Source: Gracilariopsis chorda (Eukaryota; Rhodophyta; Florideophyceae; Gracilariales; Gracilariaceae). From it: 64,000 bases of DNA. Each line of letters begins with the position of its first letter. Within the stretch, counting starts at the first letter, position 1. This document shows positions 53,769 through 64,000 of this stretch, one piece after another. The translations under genes were made by a program, and so were the position numbers. The notes below the pieces were generated by a model. It was not told the origin of the DNA. It was given only the letters and a program-made list of their open reading frames with translations, and did no database searches. The stretch lies in NCBI GenBank assembly GCA_003194525.1, contig NBIV01000297.1:1-64000 (forward strand), given 5' to 3'.

Positions 53769-56671
53769 ATGGGGAGAGGAAGAAAGAGATACCGATGGGA
53801 AATACCACTGCAAGGTAGGCAATTGCTTTTTGAACATGATCATGCTGAGGAGGAAGGTAGGTTTTCCTCAGAGAATAGATATGGGGAGGGAGCTCAAAAG
53901 CGAGCACGCAAGTGTCCGGTCGAGAGAGATACTTCTCTTGGTAGAGAAGAAGAAAGGGCATATCCAGATGTAGTGCCCCAGAAAAAAGATTCTCAACAAC
54001 CTTGTTATGAAATTAAAACTTCATCACAACAATCTGAATTCCTGCAAGAACCTGATGAAAACGAGAGTGTAAAGATTCATCTCGAGTACGGAGACTGTCA
54101 TAATGGAGATTACTCTCTCAAGAAGGCTACTGCATCTGATGAGAACGGTATAAATGGTCCTGATCTCCAACAGTGTGCTAGTGTAACACTGGAACAGCAA
54201 CTTGGCCAATCCTTCGAAGTACCACCACTTTCACCAGTCTTTGGGATACATTCCTTATTTCCAGCGTTTTCGGATCACGCTGAACACTCCATAGAGCTTT
54301 CAACACACTCAACGGAAGCTACCAAATCTCCAATTCAAGAAGAATATGAAAGTTTGGCTGGTTTCATATACAATGCAGTAGTTCCCAATGAGTCCCAGAG
54401 AGCCATTGAAAGACTGTTGAAAGTGGCACCGATATCCTCGCCGTTTTCTTACAGAAGCCTTATATCGTATGCGTTTCGTAAGGCTCATGTCGAGAAATCG
54501 TTCGTAAGAATGTGTCGTAGAGGACATGTTGCTTGTTTGGGACGACTGGAATCCGTACCCAAATGCCCCTGCTGCGATTGCTCTCTCGCGAAAAGTCCTC
54601 AAAAATATTGGTTCATGAAACCACCATCAGCCCTGAAAGCGCTTTTCCGTGTTCCTGATTCCTTTCGTGCAATAATGGAAGGGTTTCTGAGAGCAAAGAA
54701 CTCAATTTCCAACAGTCGATCTGAAGTTGAGGAGCATGATTATTATCATGGCTCAATGTTTCAAACACAGCACAGTGCACTTCTGGAAAAGTTTACGCCA
54801 CACGGCAACGACCTCTTCATTTTCCTCACGCTGTCCTCAGATGGATTTGAATGCTCTCAGAACTGCAAGGGAGAACCCATCTTGTGCTGGCCAGTCATCT
54901 CCACCATTCTAAAATTTGCCCCTCACGAAAGAAGCCGAGCGTCAAACTGCTTATTCCACAGCGTTAGTCCTTCAAAGCATGACCTGCAATACTTTGATAC
55001 CTTCATGACGGACATAGTTTCGGACCTGAAGGAGTTAGAGAAAGGAATAATGACACTCTGCCATGATGGAAACATAAGAAAAGTGCACGCTTTTGTTCGG
55101 TACTTTATAGCAGATTGGCCAGCTCCATCGAAAGTTTTGGGTTACGTTGGTCACACAGCGAAACTGTTTTGTCGATTTTGCATGAAGAAAAGAGTGTACA
55201 TGAATGAAACACGGTGCCTTTGTGCTGTACCGAAACCAATTGCTTCTGAAGCAAGTTCTACCGAGAAGAAGTTCATACCGAAGCGGTGAAATCATAAGAA
55301 ACGAATGTGGACACAAGAGATTGGCGTCAGGTGTTAGATCAATATGGAGAGATCTGAGTTCCAGCAACATCGAAGAGAGCGCAAAACGACGACTGATTAA
55401 CGATTCAGGGATCAAAAGGCCTTCCTGCTTATCAAAACTGCTGATGGATTCTGTCTTCTCCTCTCCGTACGATGTCATGCACTTGGTTCTTGAGATGGAC
55501 TAAACAAGTTCTCATACTTCTTACATGCAGTCACCGAAGACACACCAAGCTCGAACAAACTCCAAGGTACTGCATACCGGTCAGCTTTATGGAAAGGATA
55601 AACAAATCTTTGGATATCTGTGTCCATGGGATACCAAACTCTTCGGGAAGAGCTCCGCTTTCTCTTCAAAATGTGTCTCGATACAACGCCGAAGACCTGA
55701 AGCGCCACGCAGAACTGTATCTTCTTCCGTTTTTTCATCGTTTCAAAGTAGAAACACAGATTATCAACCTTTGGAATAAGACAAAACATTTGGTGGACCT
55801 ACGCTTCACTTTCAATTGTGATGACACGTTCGTTAAGCATCTCCAAAACGTGGTGGAAGAATGCTATGCAAGATTAGTGATGCTCTTTTGCGCAAACAAG
55901 CATGATTCATATTGTCTTACTCCTACCACGCATTCCCTACTGCACTTGCCCGAGCTTCTCAACGAATGCGGTCCCCTCCCAATCACTTCCCAGTTTCTTG
56001 TAGAAAGACGTTTAGGGGAAATAGGCAGACGAGTTCAGCAGACATCCAATATTCCGTCACACATCTTTCACAAAAACTTCAAATTGTTTGCTCTGAAAGT
56101 GGCCAACGGAGGAAGATCATTCACAGACATTTTTGAGGAATCACGTTTATATCCAAAGGCTGCTGTAAGTCGTATCAGTGGTTCTGAGAGCGCATCAGAA
56201 TATCACACCGGCACAAAAGGTCATGGAGCTGGGACAAAGTACCAGAAGCTGACCAAGGAGTAAAAGAAAGGAGTACGGTATTTTCTGGCAGAAAACTTTC
56301 CAGATGAGAAAGATGTTGCCAACATAGTATCCTTGAAGCAGTTCAGACGGGCAAAATTGAGTAGAGGTGCCGACAAATTGGTAATTGAAACCGTCGATTG
56401 TCACCCTGTGCGATCTCAACTCTCTTCCATACAAGCACAAGCACGGCAAAGGTACTGCATCGCTGCTCATTTCTCTACAGAAATATCTTCGCAGTCCGAG
56501 GATACATCTGATCCAGGAGCATTGAACAAGGTGTGGAATTTGTATTATGGTTCCATTCAAAAACTTGTCGAGGTTGTATTCCAACTTTCACGGTTGAGAG
56601 TAGCTGCTGTGTACACAGATGTTAAATGGCAGCATAGCATGGTAGAGGATCACATGCTCGACCTTGTGTAA
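53769..56671 (+). pseudogene. Tnp2-type (CACTA superfamily-like) transposase, decayed
   Basis: This is the DDE-type enzyme expected to cut and join the TIR ends. The first frame, MGRGRKRYRWEI, is open for 506 codons. After a charged N-terminus come a Cys cluster typical of Tnp2 proteins (MCRRGHVACLG about residue 248, KCPCCDC about 266), the core LSSDGFEC (about 355) with WPVISTILKFAPHERSRASN, and DWPAPSKVLGYVGHTAKLFC (about 449-468). At about 55289 the frame shifts by one; the second frame gives SSPYDVMHLVLEM (near 55462-55500), the conserved Asp-Met-His block. A second shift near 55500 leads to TKQVLILLT..., ERINKSLD and a DUF4218-like stretch (TTHSLLHLPELLNECGPLPI near 55920). A TAA at 56261-56263 interrupts the C-terminus, and reading continues in frame to 56671. 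Introns are an alternative to frameshifts, but no good GT-AG pair restores the frame. Confidence 0.78.
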
Positions 56672-58103
56672 ACAGATAAAAAGGGCCACGGAATGAAGAC
56701 GACTGAGCATGCGAGCTGTATTCAGAGAGTAATTGGCTTCCTTGACATTGAAGGGCGGAGGTACTATCTTGATCAATATCGCAATGATACCAAGATTGGA
56801 AGAAAGTCCAATCTGCAAGGATGTATGAAACCATGATAAGTAATGAAATCATCCCAACGATTTTAACCAACACAATCTCATAATGCTGTAACAAGGGTTA
56901 TTAGATATGACACACATGTGAGATATGTAGAGGAAAGTAAAACAAGCGATAATGGAAATGAACGATAACAGAACTTGCGCAATGAACAAGTGAGTCACAT
57001 GTTTGAGTGCTTCTGCGTTGTACCTATGATCTTCTTCTTTGCTTCCCACACAAAGATCAGGATCTCCATTTTCGCCTTTTGAAAAATGAAACGATTATGC
57101 ACAGCAACGAAGACAACGATATCATCGGAAATATGACGCCAGTTGTAGATTTGAAGTCGATGTATGATACGAGGAGTTGATGAAGAAGCGCAGTTCCAGC
57201 TGCTCGCAGGCCAAGAATTGCAACGTCATAGACACTGCAAAGGGAACTGTAGCAGTAGATGCGTACTGGTGAATACGGTGCAGAACCCTGTGTCTGTGTA
57301 TAGGACTGAAAAACTTGGTCGCACAATGCTTGCGCGCATCCACGGACGGAGATTAACCTTTGTCGTACACGTTAGCATTGCATGGAGTACCTTATGGGGC
57401 TCTGGAGATTGTCTTGTAAGACGTTAAGTAGGTGGAAGAACCCTTCATTATAAAAAAAGCTTCTGATCTCAGCAAAGTGTTCCCAGCTACGCATTGAATT
57501 CTCGCTTTCCTGAAAGAAAAATTTCATAGGGAACCATAATTGCAGCACATTTATGCTCTTTGATGTCAGCGATGCTTTTCCTTGGAGGTCGTTGAGGTTT
57601 GTTGGATTTCACTGCCTATAATGCCCAGCATGAGTACTTCACTCCACCAAAATTGGGTCCAATGAGGCCTACCAACATCTTGTTACCGAAGCAGTTCATG
57701 AAAACATGAATAAGGTATCATTCCCGTGCTCAGTTCAATCCATGCACGATGGTTGTAGAAGCTCACATCTAGATAGCTCATGATGGGTAACAAGTTAGGG
57801 TGGTTTCTGTACAAGCTCTGACTTCAAATTATTAAACTCTGTTTCGCGGATTTGCAGCACTGTGCGTTTGAGAGTTTCAGCGGTTGCATAGCTCCCACAG
57901 ATGCCACCGGCCCCATCACAGCCATTACTTGACAACGCATATGACCTATGCTCTGTGCTAGCCAAACGGTACATTGATCTGTACGATCGAAGATGTATAG
58001 CATTCCGTGCAACAGCGAGAGCGAAAGTGAGACATACATGCCAAGCATTGCAGAGCTGACCAGAACTGTATCACATTCCGAAGCGTTGGTTTGGCGCATA
58101 GTG
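56672..58103 (-). pseudogene. Degenerate hydrophobic segment, possibly a captured membrane-protein gene
   Basis: On the minus strand several broken frames in succession encode hydrophobic stretches: SSAMLGMYVSLSLSLLHGML (about 58057-57998), GTALLHQLLVSYIDF then GVIFPMISLSSLLCIIVSFF followed by KRRK (about 57200-57070), and LFIAQVLLSFISIIACFTFL (about 56990-56930). Between them lie polar segments such as SENSMRSWEHFAEIRSF. This looks like a multi-spanning membrane protein broken by shifts or introns. I do not recognise the family. It lies downstream of and convergent with the transposase. Confidence 0.35.
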
Positions 58104-58854
58104 AAACTGCGGGCACGTTCCTAGTAGTTTCGTCCGATTAGCAATTCGGAAGAGACTGTCATTCGTTAATCAAATCTTAATTCATGACAACGATGCGCTG
58201 TGATTATTGCTGCAGAGCGTGTGCATCTGTGACCAACGATACCAGATACGCTCTTGTTCCAGAACTTATTGATTTCGCTGTAGAGTTTTTATCCGTGCCG
58301 CGGACATCAAGCAAGGACATCAAGCAAGAATTTCTTTGAATATTGCAACCGCGCAATGACCAAACTGTATTACGGTAAGTATGAACGAAACACCTGGACA
58401 GTTTGTTTCCATCCATCTTTGGTCTTGCTCGAAGTCCCCCTGTGTGTTGCAGTGGGTTCTTGGTGTCGCTTCGTAGTGTGCAACGAGTGCAGAGGGGGTC
58501 CCTGCCCTAGACTATTTCCTATTTCAATGCACTATGCCATCTTGGCATTGAGAACAGAAGCGGCCCGGGTAGTAAAAGTAGAAGAAGCGATTCATTATGA
58601 ATGAAGTGATGGCGGTTACGCTTGCTTCAGTTGGACGTACTCCTGATACATGTGCTATCATGGATATTTGTGAAGTTGCAGCATTGCACTCCAACATTGT
58701 GCTGACGCCCTGCCCGCCACACGAACATGAATACAGGGCGAAAATTTGTACACGTTTTGGTTCCTGTCACAGACTTTGTGGCAGGAACCATATCGGTCTC
58801 GCACACGTCTAGCTTCGTCATCTCAAATCGTGAACGTTTCCGACAAACGCGTCA
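58104..58854. other. Non-coding stretch with a strong hairpin
   Basis: No convincing gene is seen on either strand. The main feature is a near-perfect inverted repeat at 58758-58790, described separately. Short frames here lack domain-like content. Confidence 0.4.
58758..58790. repeat. Inverted repeat with 14-bp arms
   Basis: TGGTTCCTGTCACA at 58758-58771 pairs with TGTGGCAGGAACCA at 58777-58790, one mismatch (a G-U pair in RNA), with a 5-base loop. No T run follows it on either strand. Its role is unknown. Confidence 0.75.
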
Positions 58855-59620
58855 GTGGAACCAGCGATTTTTGGCCTCGAAAAACTGAAGCGCTTTGGTG
58901 CGTGTAGTACACTAGCAACAAATTTCGAAATGGCCTCCAATGAAGAGAAGCGTTCTCATTTCGAGATCATGCTGCCCCAAAGCGTCCAATATCCGCTGAA
59001 CAAAGTGTGGCTTCCAGGAAATGCTGAAGTTCTTGTTGTGAATGCAGTCCTACCGAACAATCGAAATAATGATGCTGACTCCGAAGTAGTCCATACTGTT
59101 TCCGAGAAGCAGGGAAAAGTTGCAAAACCAACGGCGAGTGGTCTCAGTGCCTCAATTCGGAAGGCGTTATAGAGAGAGAGGCAATAACCGTGCCAATGAA
59201 AATGAAAAGAACAGAAGTAGATACAGAAAGGCGGTTTTCAATGAGTCTCAGATAGAGAGAAAAAGACGCATGGCTAAACTCAGAGCTCGATATGCTCATA
59301 AGCTTAGCAATTTAGAAATTGATGAGCAATCAGAAGACAATACATGGTCCAAAGGTTCACAGAGTTCTGCAACAAACACGGAGAGTTCGAAAAGTAGTAG
59401 CCAATACTCGTCTCATTCTGAACTATCGCTTATTACAAACGGTGTGAGCGAATTAGAAGGATCTGTTACAAGTCAATCCAGTCGAGCTGAACAATGTGTA
59501 GAAGCCACTGATCGTGATCCGGATGATGAAATCAAGCAGTATGTGTACGAAATTAGAGTTGAAATGAAAGTTCTAAAGAACTACATCCACTATTTGAACC
59601 CGGTGGATAAGTTACCTTAG
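58855..59620 (+). pseudogene. Basic/Ser-rich hypothetical protein, two overlapping frames
   Basis: The first frame (MASNEEKRSHFEIMLPQSV at 58930 on) is open to the TAG at 59170. A second frame, open before that, continues to 59620. The likely single protein shifts from SGLSASIRK to RERGNNRANENEKN near 59160. It has an Arg/Lys-rich stretch (ERKRRMAKLRARYAHK, about 59260-59310), a long Ser-rich linker and a C-terminal helix with coiled-coil spacing (DDEIKQYVYEIRVEMKVLK). I do not recognise a family. Such basic-plus-coiled-coil layouts would fit a DNA-binding accessory protein of the element, but that is inference. Confidence 0.45.
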
Positions 59621-62087
59621 AATTCCATGGTCTTGCGAATTTGAAAAGAAACTAGACAAGCACAAATATCTAATGAAGACGATTCCGGCGGTCAGATAGC
59701 TTCGGCAAACCAGTCATAAATCTTTAGTAGTTAATCAAGTTCACTCTCACTTTTGTTAATATCGAAAGCGCTTGCCCGTTCAATCGTTCCACCGTTCTTC
59801 GCTCTACCTTCCGCAAAGGCTATGAGAAACCTTCGATGTGCTGCATTCCTCCGTTGTAAGAACTGCATCATGTTGTCCCGTACTACCTTCCACTGGCATA
59901 GCACGAGCTAAAGCTGACGCCGACGGCGACCAGCGCATCTGTTTCGCCTTTGCCCTTCTGAAATGGTGCCATTGTGCTTCCGTTGCACTATGCACTACAC
60001 TCATAACATAGCATAAATAGATACATCTTTCTCCAAATTGTTTGTTCTATATGTGTGCTTGGCCTGTACATCCTTAACAGAGTTGGTAAGGCTCCACAAC
60101 AACGCGTAATTTCTCGCCTTGACGACCGAGGTATTAGTTATATACTTCAATTCCTTGACCGTACTGCGGCCAATCGCCACACCAAGTCGATCGGAGTGCA
60201 CGGCTTCCATGATGCCGACCAGTCTCATTCGCATCGGTTCGACAGCATGCGGATTAACAATCTTATACAGCTATCCTTACAACTCCAGAAAGCAACGAAC
60301 GGCCCACGACTGGCCAGCAGGCTTGAAGATCAACGTAAACGACCCCCTATGCTTTGCTAGCCACGCAGTGGCAGCCAGCCAGTCGAAGTCAGCAGTAGAA
60401 TGCGACACGACAATATCAAGGTCTCTCGGTACCAATGCGCCACTTTCCGTGGTTTGCTTTGTGCGTTGAACGCGGCGCGAGAGCGGCAGAACATACGAAT
60501 GTAATGTGTGGTCCGTGGCGCATGATTGCAAGTAGATGAAGCGCGGTTGTTGAAACGAGTATTGCACGAGGGGCTTTATGAGACGGGCTTTTAGAGCTGG
60601 GGCGGCGGTGAAGGCCTAGCGGAAGCGCGTTTTGTCGCGCACAAAGCGTAGTGACGTGCGTTGCAGACGCGCCCGTAAGATTGCGATGGCGCTGCGAGCG
60701 TGGTGAATATGAGCGCATGGTGGTGAGTGTTATATCTGGTAGCGATGGATCTAGTGATTGAGAGCGCTTACACGTGGACCGGCAGTGTTGCACATCCACT
60801 GTGTTTTGCTCGGAGATTGTGCATGTTTTACTCTTCACCACAGTCCCGCAGCTTATCCGTCTACAGAAAATCAACGATGCGCTTGTCATGGTCGACAACG
60901 TCGCTGTAGACCAGCGGAGGCAAGTGAGGCTGATGATGCTTTCTGAGATCACAGATCGGAAGGCGAGCAGTTCTTTCTGGCTCGCAGAGCACTGACTATT
61001 CCTTGATGGGAGGAGATGGGCTGCGCTTCATGTACATTGCATCTTTTGTATCCCGGTTTGTGGTAGCATTCAGAAGTGCATTGTCTGCCATCTGCAGAAA
61101 AACAGGTAAACCTACCCAGCATGAAAATAGTCGTCTGCCATACGCTACATCTTGGGACTTTTGTCTGGCTTCAACTTGGGAGCATGAGAAGTATGTCAAG
61201 GGCAGCCAATACAAGTTCAAGGTGAAAAAGAACGAAAGTGTGCTCTCGTACCAGCTAGAGATCGAAAGAAGCTGACCCAGAAAAAGCGTGCGGTTTCTCA
61301 AATTGGTCAAGTCATCTCGATTGACGAAGGCAGCGCCGTAGCAAAGCCGACTGAGAACTCTCATCCTGCAATAGTGATAATGGTATCATTTCAAGTTTAT
61401 CTCCATATAGAGCCTAGCGATTGCCCACAGACTAGTTGCCAGGAAGGGGAGCGCGAAGAATGAGAATATCATCGGTTCTCGTTGGACATCAACGCCGGCC
61501 GAGCTTTGCAGTGCATACGTGCCAATGAGAGTTCAAGAGTTCACCACGTGCGGCGCGTCCACGGTGCGTATCTAAGCGTATCTTAAGGCCAACGCAAGGA
61601 GCAAGTGCAAGCGCGTCAGCGCACATGTGCGCTGTATGGATACAACTCTCTCCACTCTCGTATCGTCCGCAGGCATATTGTATCCGTCTATAGAGCTGCC
61701 AATTACAGCGTGCGTGCCACCGGCTGGAGTTCACAAGCACTGAACAATGTCCTGCATCTCAAATGTAATGATGCATAGCCGATCCGTCTTGTTCGGACAT
61801 CTGAGCTTGTTTTGCGCGGGACTTCAACATATTGCTCCAGCCCACCGCGAGAACACGTCAAGGTTACACTATCTCCAAGCAGTCTACGGCGCTCGTCTCG
61901 ACTTGTATTTTTTGTGGCTGGTAGAAAAGCGTCTTTACCACACCTAGGCTTAGTCGTTTTCTCGACAAGATTTCGACGAGTTTTTAACTCTGCAGTATAA
62001 GACACACACCCGCTCCTGAATCGTGTTGGTACGGTATGCTTCATTTACTGTTGCCTTACTTTCCTACCTGCTGACTATCGCCCAGAT
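59621..62087. other. Stretch without a supportable gene
   Basis: About 2.5 kb in which I find no gene I can defend. Several frames of 60-180 codons occur on both strands. A minus-strand stretch near 60460-60320 (PRDLDIVVSHSTADFDWLA, then GSFTLIFKPAG) has a protein-like look but no continuous frame. A plus-strand frame at 61003-61275 (MMGGDGLRFMYIASFVS) is similarly unsupported. It may contain introns or decayed exons of captured genes. Confidence 0.4.
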
Positions 62088-63390
62088 ATGTCGTCGCTTG
62101 CGGCACCGCCGCCAGCGTTGGATTTGTCTTTTTTCAATCTGTCGTACCACATTCCGCCGAAGCACACACTCCGAAGCAAAAACTCGGCACGCGACTTACA
62201 TTAAAGACGCTCTCACAGCCAACCCAGATTCTGCATTCCATCTTCGGCTTTGTGAGCTCATTTCAATCGCTAGCTATCTTGGGCCCTTCTGGTTCAGACA
62301 TTACCAGCTTGCTCAATCTGCTTACGGGGCGCAGCAAACAACCTCCACGCAGTGGCCATAGTTTGTTTGCTGAAAGGCAAAGGGTTGCAGACACAAAACG
62401 GCACATAGGCTATGCTATGCAGGATGAATTCATCTTCTCTAACCTAACAGTCTGCGAGACTGTTTCGCTCACCGCCGCACTACGTTTTTCGCACCTGTCG
62501 TCCGCAGAGAGACACCTACTCATATAAAATGCCATGTAATGTTTGAGAGTGCCCAACTGCCAGCATAGTCGCATCGGCGATCAGAAATTAGACAAGGGCA
62601 TCTCTGGTGGTGTGTGGAACCGTTTTACCATTGTCAATGAATTGCTTCACAATCCGTCAATCTTGTTTACAGACGAATGAACTTCTGGTATAGACTCAAT
62701 CTCGGCGTATACTGTAACTGCTGAAAACTCAGTCGTGAGGAACAAAATATTATTGCCACCATTCACCAGCCAGCAAGCAGTATCTTCGTTATGTTTAATA
62801 ATGTCGTGTTTCTTGCCGCTCGTCCCGTTACGTGCTTTGGTCCACCAGATCGTGTCATATTCTATTTAGAATCGGTTAGATTTCCTTTTCCATCACAATC
62901 GTACAATCCTAGCAATTTTGTTCTGGAACTCGTTATTGATGACGGAGCAGCGGATGATGAAAAGGAACAAGGCAGCAGCTCGTCCGATGAGCCAACTCTT
63001 TGCCCACAACAACACGTAATTTGTACCTGGGAAACTAGTGCGCCCGAACTTGTACCAGTACTTATGCACCAATCTCGTACACTGGCAAGGAAACGAATTA
63101 GGCCACAGGAGGGCATAGCACTACCAGTGCCGCAATATGATAATCCGTCAGTCCAGCCCACAGAATAAGGCAATTCTTCTTCTGATGGAAAACCACAAGG
63201 GGCTCCACTCGATCATCGATCAGCCCCAAAGGCTCGTCTCGCACGAATCAGGTGGTCGATCTCTAATCGGTACCTTGATGTAACTTGGAGACATGCCAAA
63301 TACGACATCAAACAAATATCCGACAGATTGGTTGTCACAAGTTAGAGTTCTTGCTGTTCGAGCTATTAGCCACAAGCGAATAGGTTGTGT
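62088..63390 (+). pseudogene. ABCG half-transporter, N-terminal nucleotide-binding domain fragment
   Basis: This is a decayed copy of the first part of an ABC subfamily G gene, whose normal product exports lipophilic substrates across membranes. ATG at 62088 opens MSSLAAPPPALDLSFFNLSY, matching the start of the ABCG nucleotide-binding domain. After a TAA and a shift near 62190 the next frame has SLAILGPSGSDITSLLNLL (62270 on): Walker A, canonically GPSGSGKT, has DI for GK and so lost the ATP-binding Lys. The Q-loop YAMQDEFIF (near 62412) is kept. The signature is ISGGVWNR instead of ISGGERKR (near 62602). Walker B and D-loop read LFTDE-stop-TSGIDS, with TGA at 62678-62680 for the Pro. The H-loop IHQPAS is intact (62761). 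NPSNFVLELV (near 62910) matches the end of the domain. WLSQVRVLAVRAIS (near 63325) resembles the entry to the first membrane helix; all six helices are missing. Confidence 0.82.
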
Positions 63391-63631
63391 GCATATACTG
63401 CTGATACCTACCGGACATGCGTCTAGACGGCGGCCATATTGACAAAAAACGGTACTAATCTCCGTGAGACCGAGAAGCGGGCAAAATGTTACTTTACAGC
63501 ACAATAACGGCAGCTTCCTGGCCGTTTGAAATCGGTTGACCTCCCAACCGACATTTTCTGTCCCAATTAAAAAACTCTAAATAATTATTTCGTGCAACAA
63601 GGCCATCGCGTGGCCATGTTTCGGTACCGAC
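63391..63631. other. Right subterminal region of the DNA element
   Basis: No gene is seen. GGCC-containing motifs recur (GGCCATATTG near 63431, GGCCGTTTG near 63521, GGCCATCGCGTGGCCATG near 63601), mirroring the left subterminal region. Confidence 0.45.
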
Positions 63632-63701
63632 AGTCAATTGTCGAGCATTTATTGGCCCTTTACAGTACCTATCTGGCCCAGAACCACTGTTCATAGGGGC
63701 C
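63632..63701 (-). repeat. Right terminal inverted repeat of the DNA element
   Basis: On the minus strand it opens GGCCCCTATGAACAGTGG and later has GGGCCAATAAATG and CTCGACAA, in the order seen at the left end. LTR sequence resumes on the plus strand with GGTGCCATGCACGC at 63702. Confidence 0.75.
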
Positions 63702-64000
63702 GGTGCCATGCACGCAGCAAACCTAGGGTATGTACATGGATGTGGTGGCATTTGTGCTTTGTCATTGTCATGATGATGCGAGGAAGTGCTTATACAGTGC
63801 TGCAGCATGCTGGCACATTGTTGGCATGTCCGGTTCACTTATTGTGCGTTGTTGGCTGCTTGGTTCACTTGGTTCGCATTGTTGTAATGTGTTGTTATGT
63901 TGTTATGCATGGTTGTACATAGCTGTAATCAGTGTGTGCAACCCTTATTGTGTTATGTTTGACTATGATTGATAGTATTGGGTGTCCCCACTTAGTGGTA
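63702..64000 (+). repeat. LTR continuation to the right of the DNA element (runs off the window)
   Basis: This corresponds to LTR positions from about 345 onward: GTGCCATGCACGCA, CATGCTGGCACATTGTTGG and the GATAGTATTGGGTGTCCCC core block. About 180 bp more would complete the LTR. Its detail (GCGAGGAAGTGCTTATACAG, GTCCGGTTCACTTATTG) is closer to the B1 LTR than to B2, whereas the left half at 50268-50606 is B2-like. Confidence 0.8.

Larger units (their letters stand above)
50607..63701 (+). mobile_element. 13.1-kb TIR DNA element with Tnp2-type transposase and captured gene fragments
   Basis: Terminal inverted repeats begin GGCCCCT and end AGGGGCC. The two ends share GGCCCCT, then GAACA...TGGTT, then GCC(C/A)ATAAATG-like and CGAC blocks in the same order over about 70 bp. 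LTR sequence stops at 50606 and resumes at 63702 at the same LTR coordinate (about base 340). Inside are a Tnp2-type transposase (53769-56671), a divergent charged-repeat gene (51543-53258), a basic-protein fragment (58855-59620) and an ABCG transporter fragment (62088-63390). No target duplication is visible: compared with other LTR copies about four bases (GCAC) are missing at the junction. The LTR halves on the two sides resemble different B subfamilies, so later rearrangement is possible. The transposase is broken, so it needs help in trans. Confidence 0.75.

Noticed and set aside
60277..60567. Minus-strand stretch PRDLDIVVSHSTADFDWLA with some resemblance to small glycosyltransferase-like (DUF3431-type) starts
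   Set aside because: The resemblance is short, the frame does not continue into a recognisable domain and key downstream residues cannot be placed.

Overview
The window is a eukaryotic transposon graveyard with no recognisable single-copy host gene in working order. Nearly every base up to 50.6 kb belongs to Ty1/copia LTR retrotransposons nested inside one another. The last 13.1 kb is a large DNA element with terminal inverted repeats (TIRs) and a Tnp2 (CACTA-type) transposase. The intron-free gag-pol frames, TATA-bearing LTRs and initiator-tRNA primer sites are clearly eukaryotic. The lineage cannot be fixed from this sequence; the ABCG half-transporter remnant and copia style would suit an oomycete, an alga or a related protist, which is inference only.

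Family letters are local to this report. Family A has LTRs TGTTGGCAGT...TTTCAACA and a 1341-aa gag-pol. Family B is a group of related subfamilies (B1-B5) with LTRs TGTTGATGTTRGCAC...CA and a gag beginning SDSEVE. D is a solo LTR. Layout: 1-686, decayed A-like pol. 687-25159, B2a, a gag-protease element, interrupted by B3 (3672-10357, target duplication CTTCA) and by A1 (10634-24163, TCCAC); A1 is itself split inside reverse transcriptase by B1 (15973-22668, CAGGT). 25160-26958, antisense gag-protease half of B4a. 26959-42083, B5 (GAAAC), holding a solo A-like LTR (28464-29240), A2 (32456-39332, minus strand, AAGGC) and a solo B2 LTR (39851-40674, ATTTT). 42084-43919, B4 leader and LTR, with solo LTR D inside (42474-43195, CGAGT). 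43920-46825, antisense B4b pol half. 46826-50606, B2b, whose 3' LTR stops at the edge of the TIR element (50607-63701); LTR sequence resumes at the same LTR coordinate at 63702.

Only two gag-pol frames are uninterrupted: B1 (17577-21863) and A2 (33282-37307, minus). Both have near-identical flanking LTRs, so they are the youngest insertions. A1 would be a third intact element had B1 not landed in it. B2a and B2b share the same internal deletions (integrase N-terminus and first catalytic Asp; all of reverse transcriptase and RNase H), so they look like a non-autonomous family mobilised by relatives such as B1.

The 13.1-kb element carries a decayed Tnp2-type transposase, a divergently transcribed charged-repeat protein with three in-frame stops, a basic coiled-coil-like protein fragment, a degenerate hydrophobic minus-strand segment, and a 5'-derived fragment of an ABCG half-transporter gene. 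This looks like host-gene capture by a Pack-type CACTA-like element, and is the most interesting object in the window.
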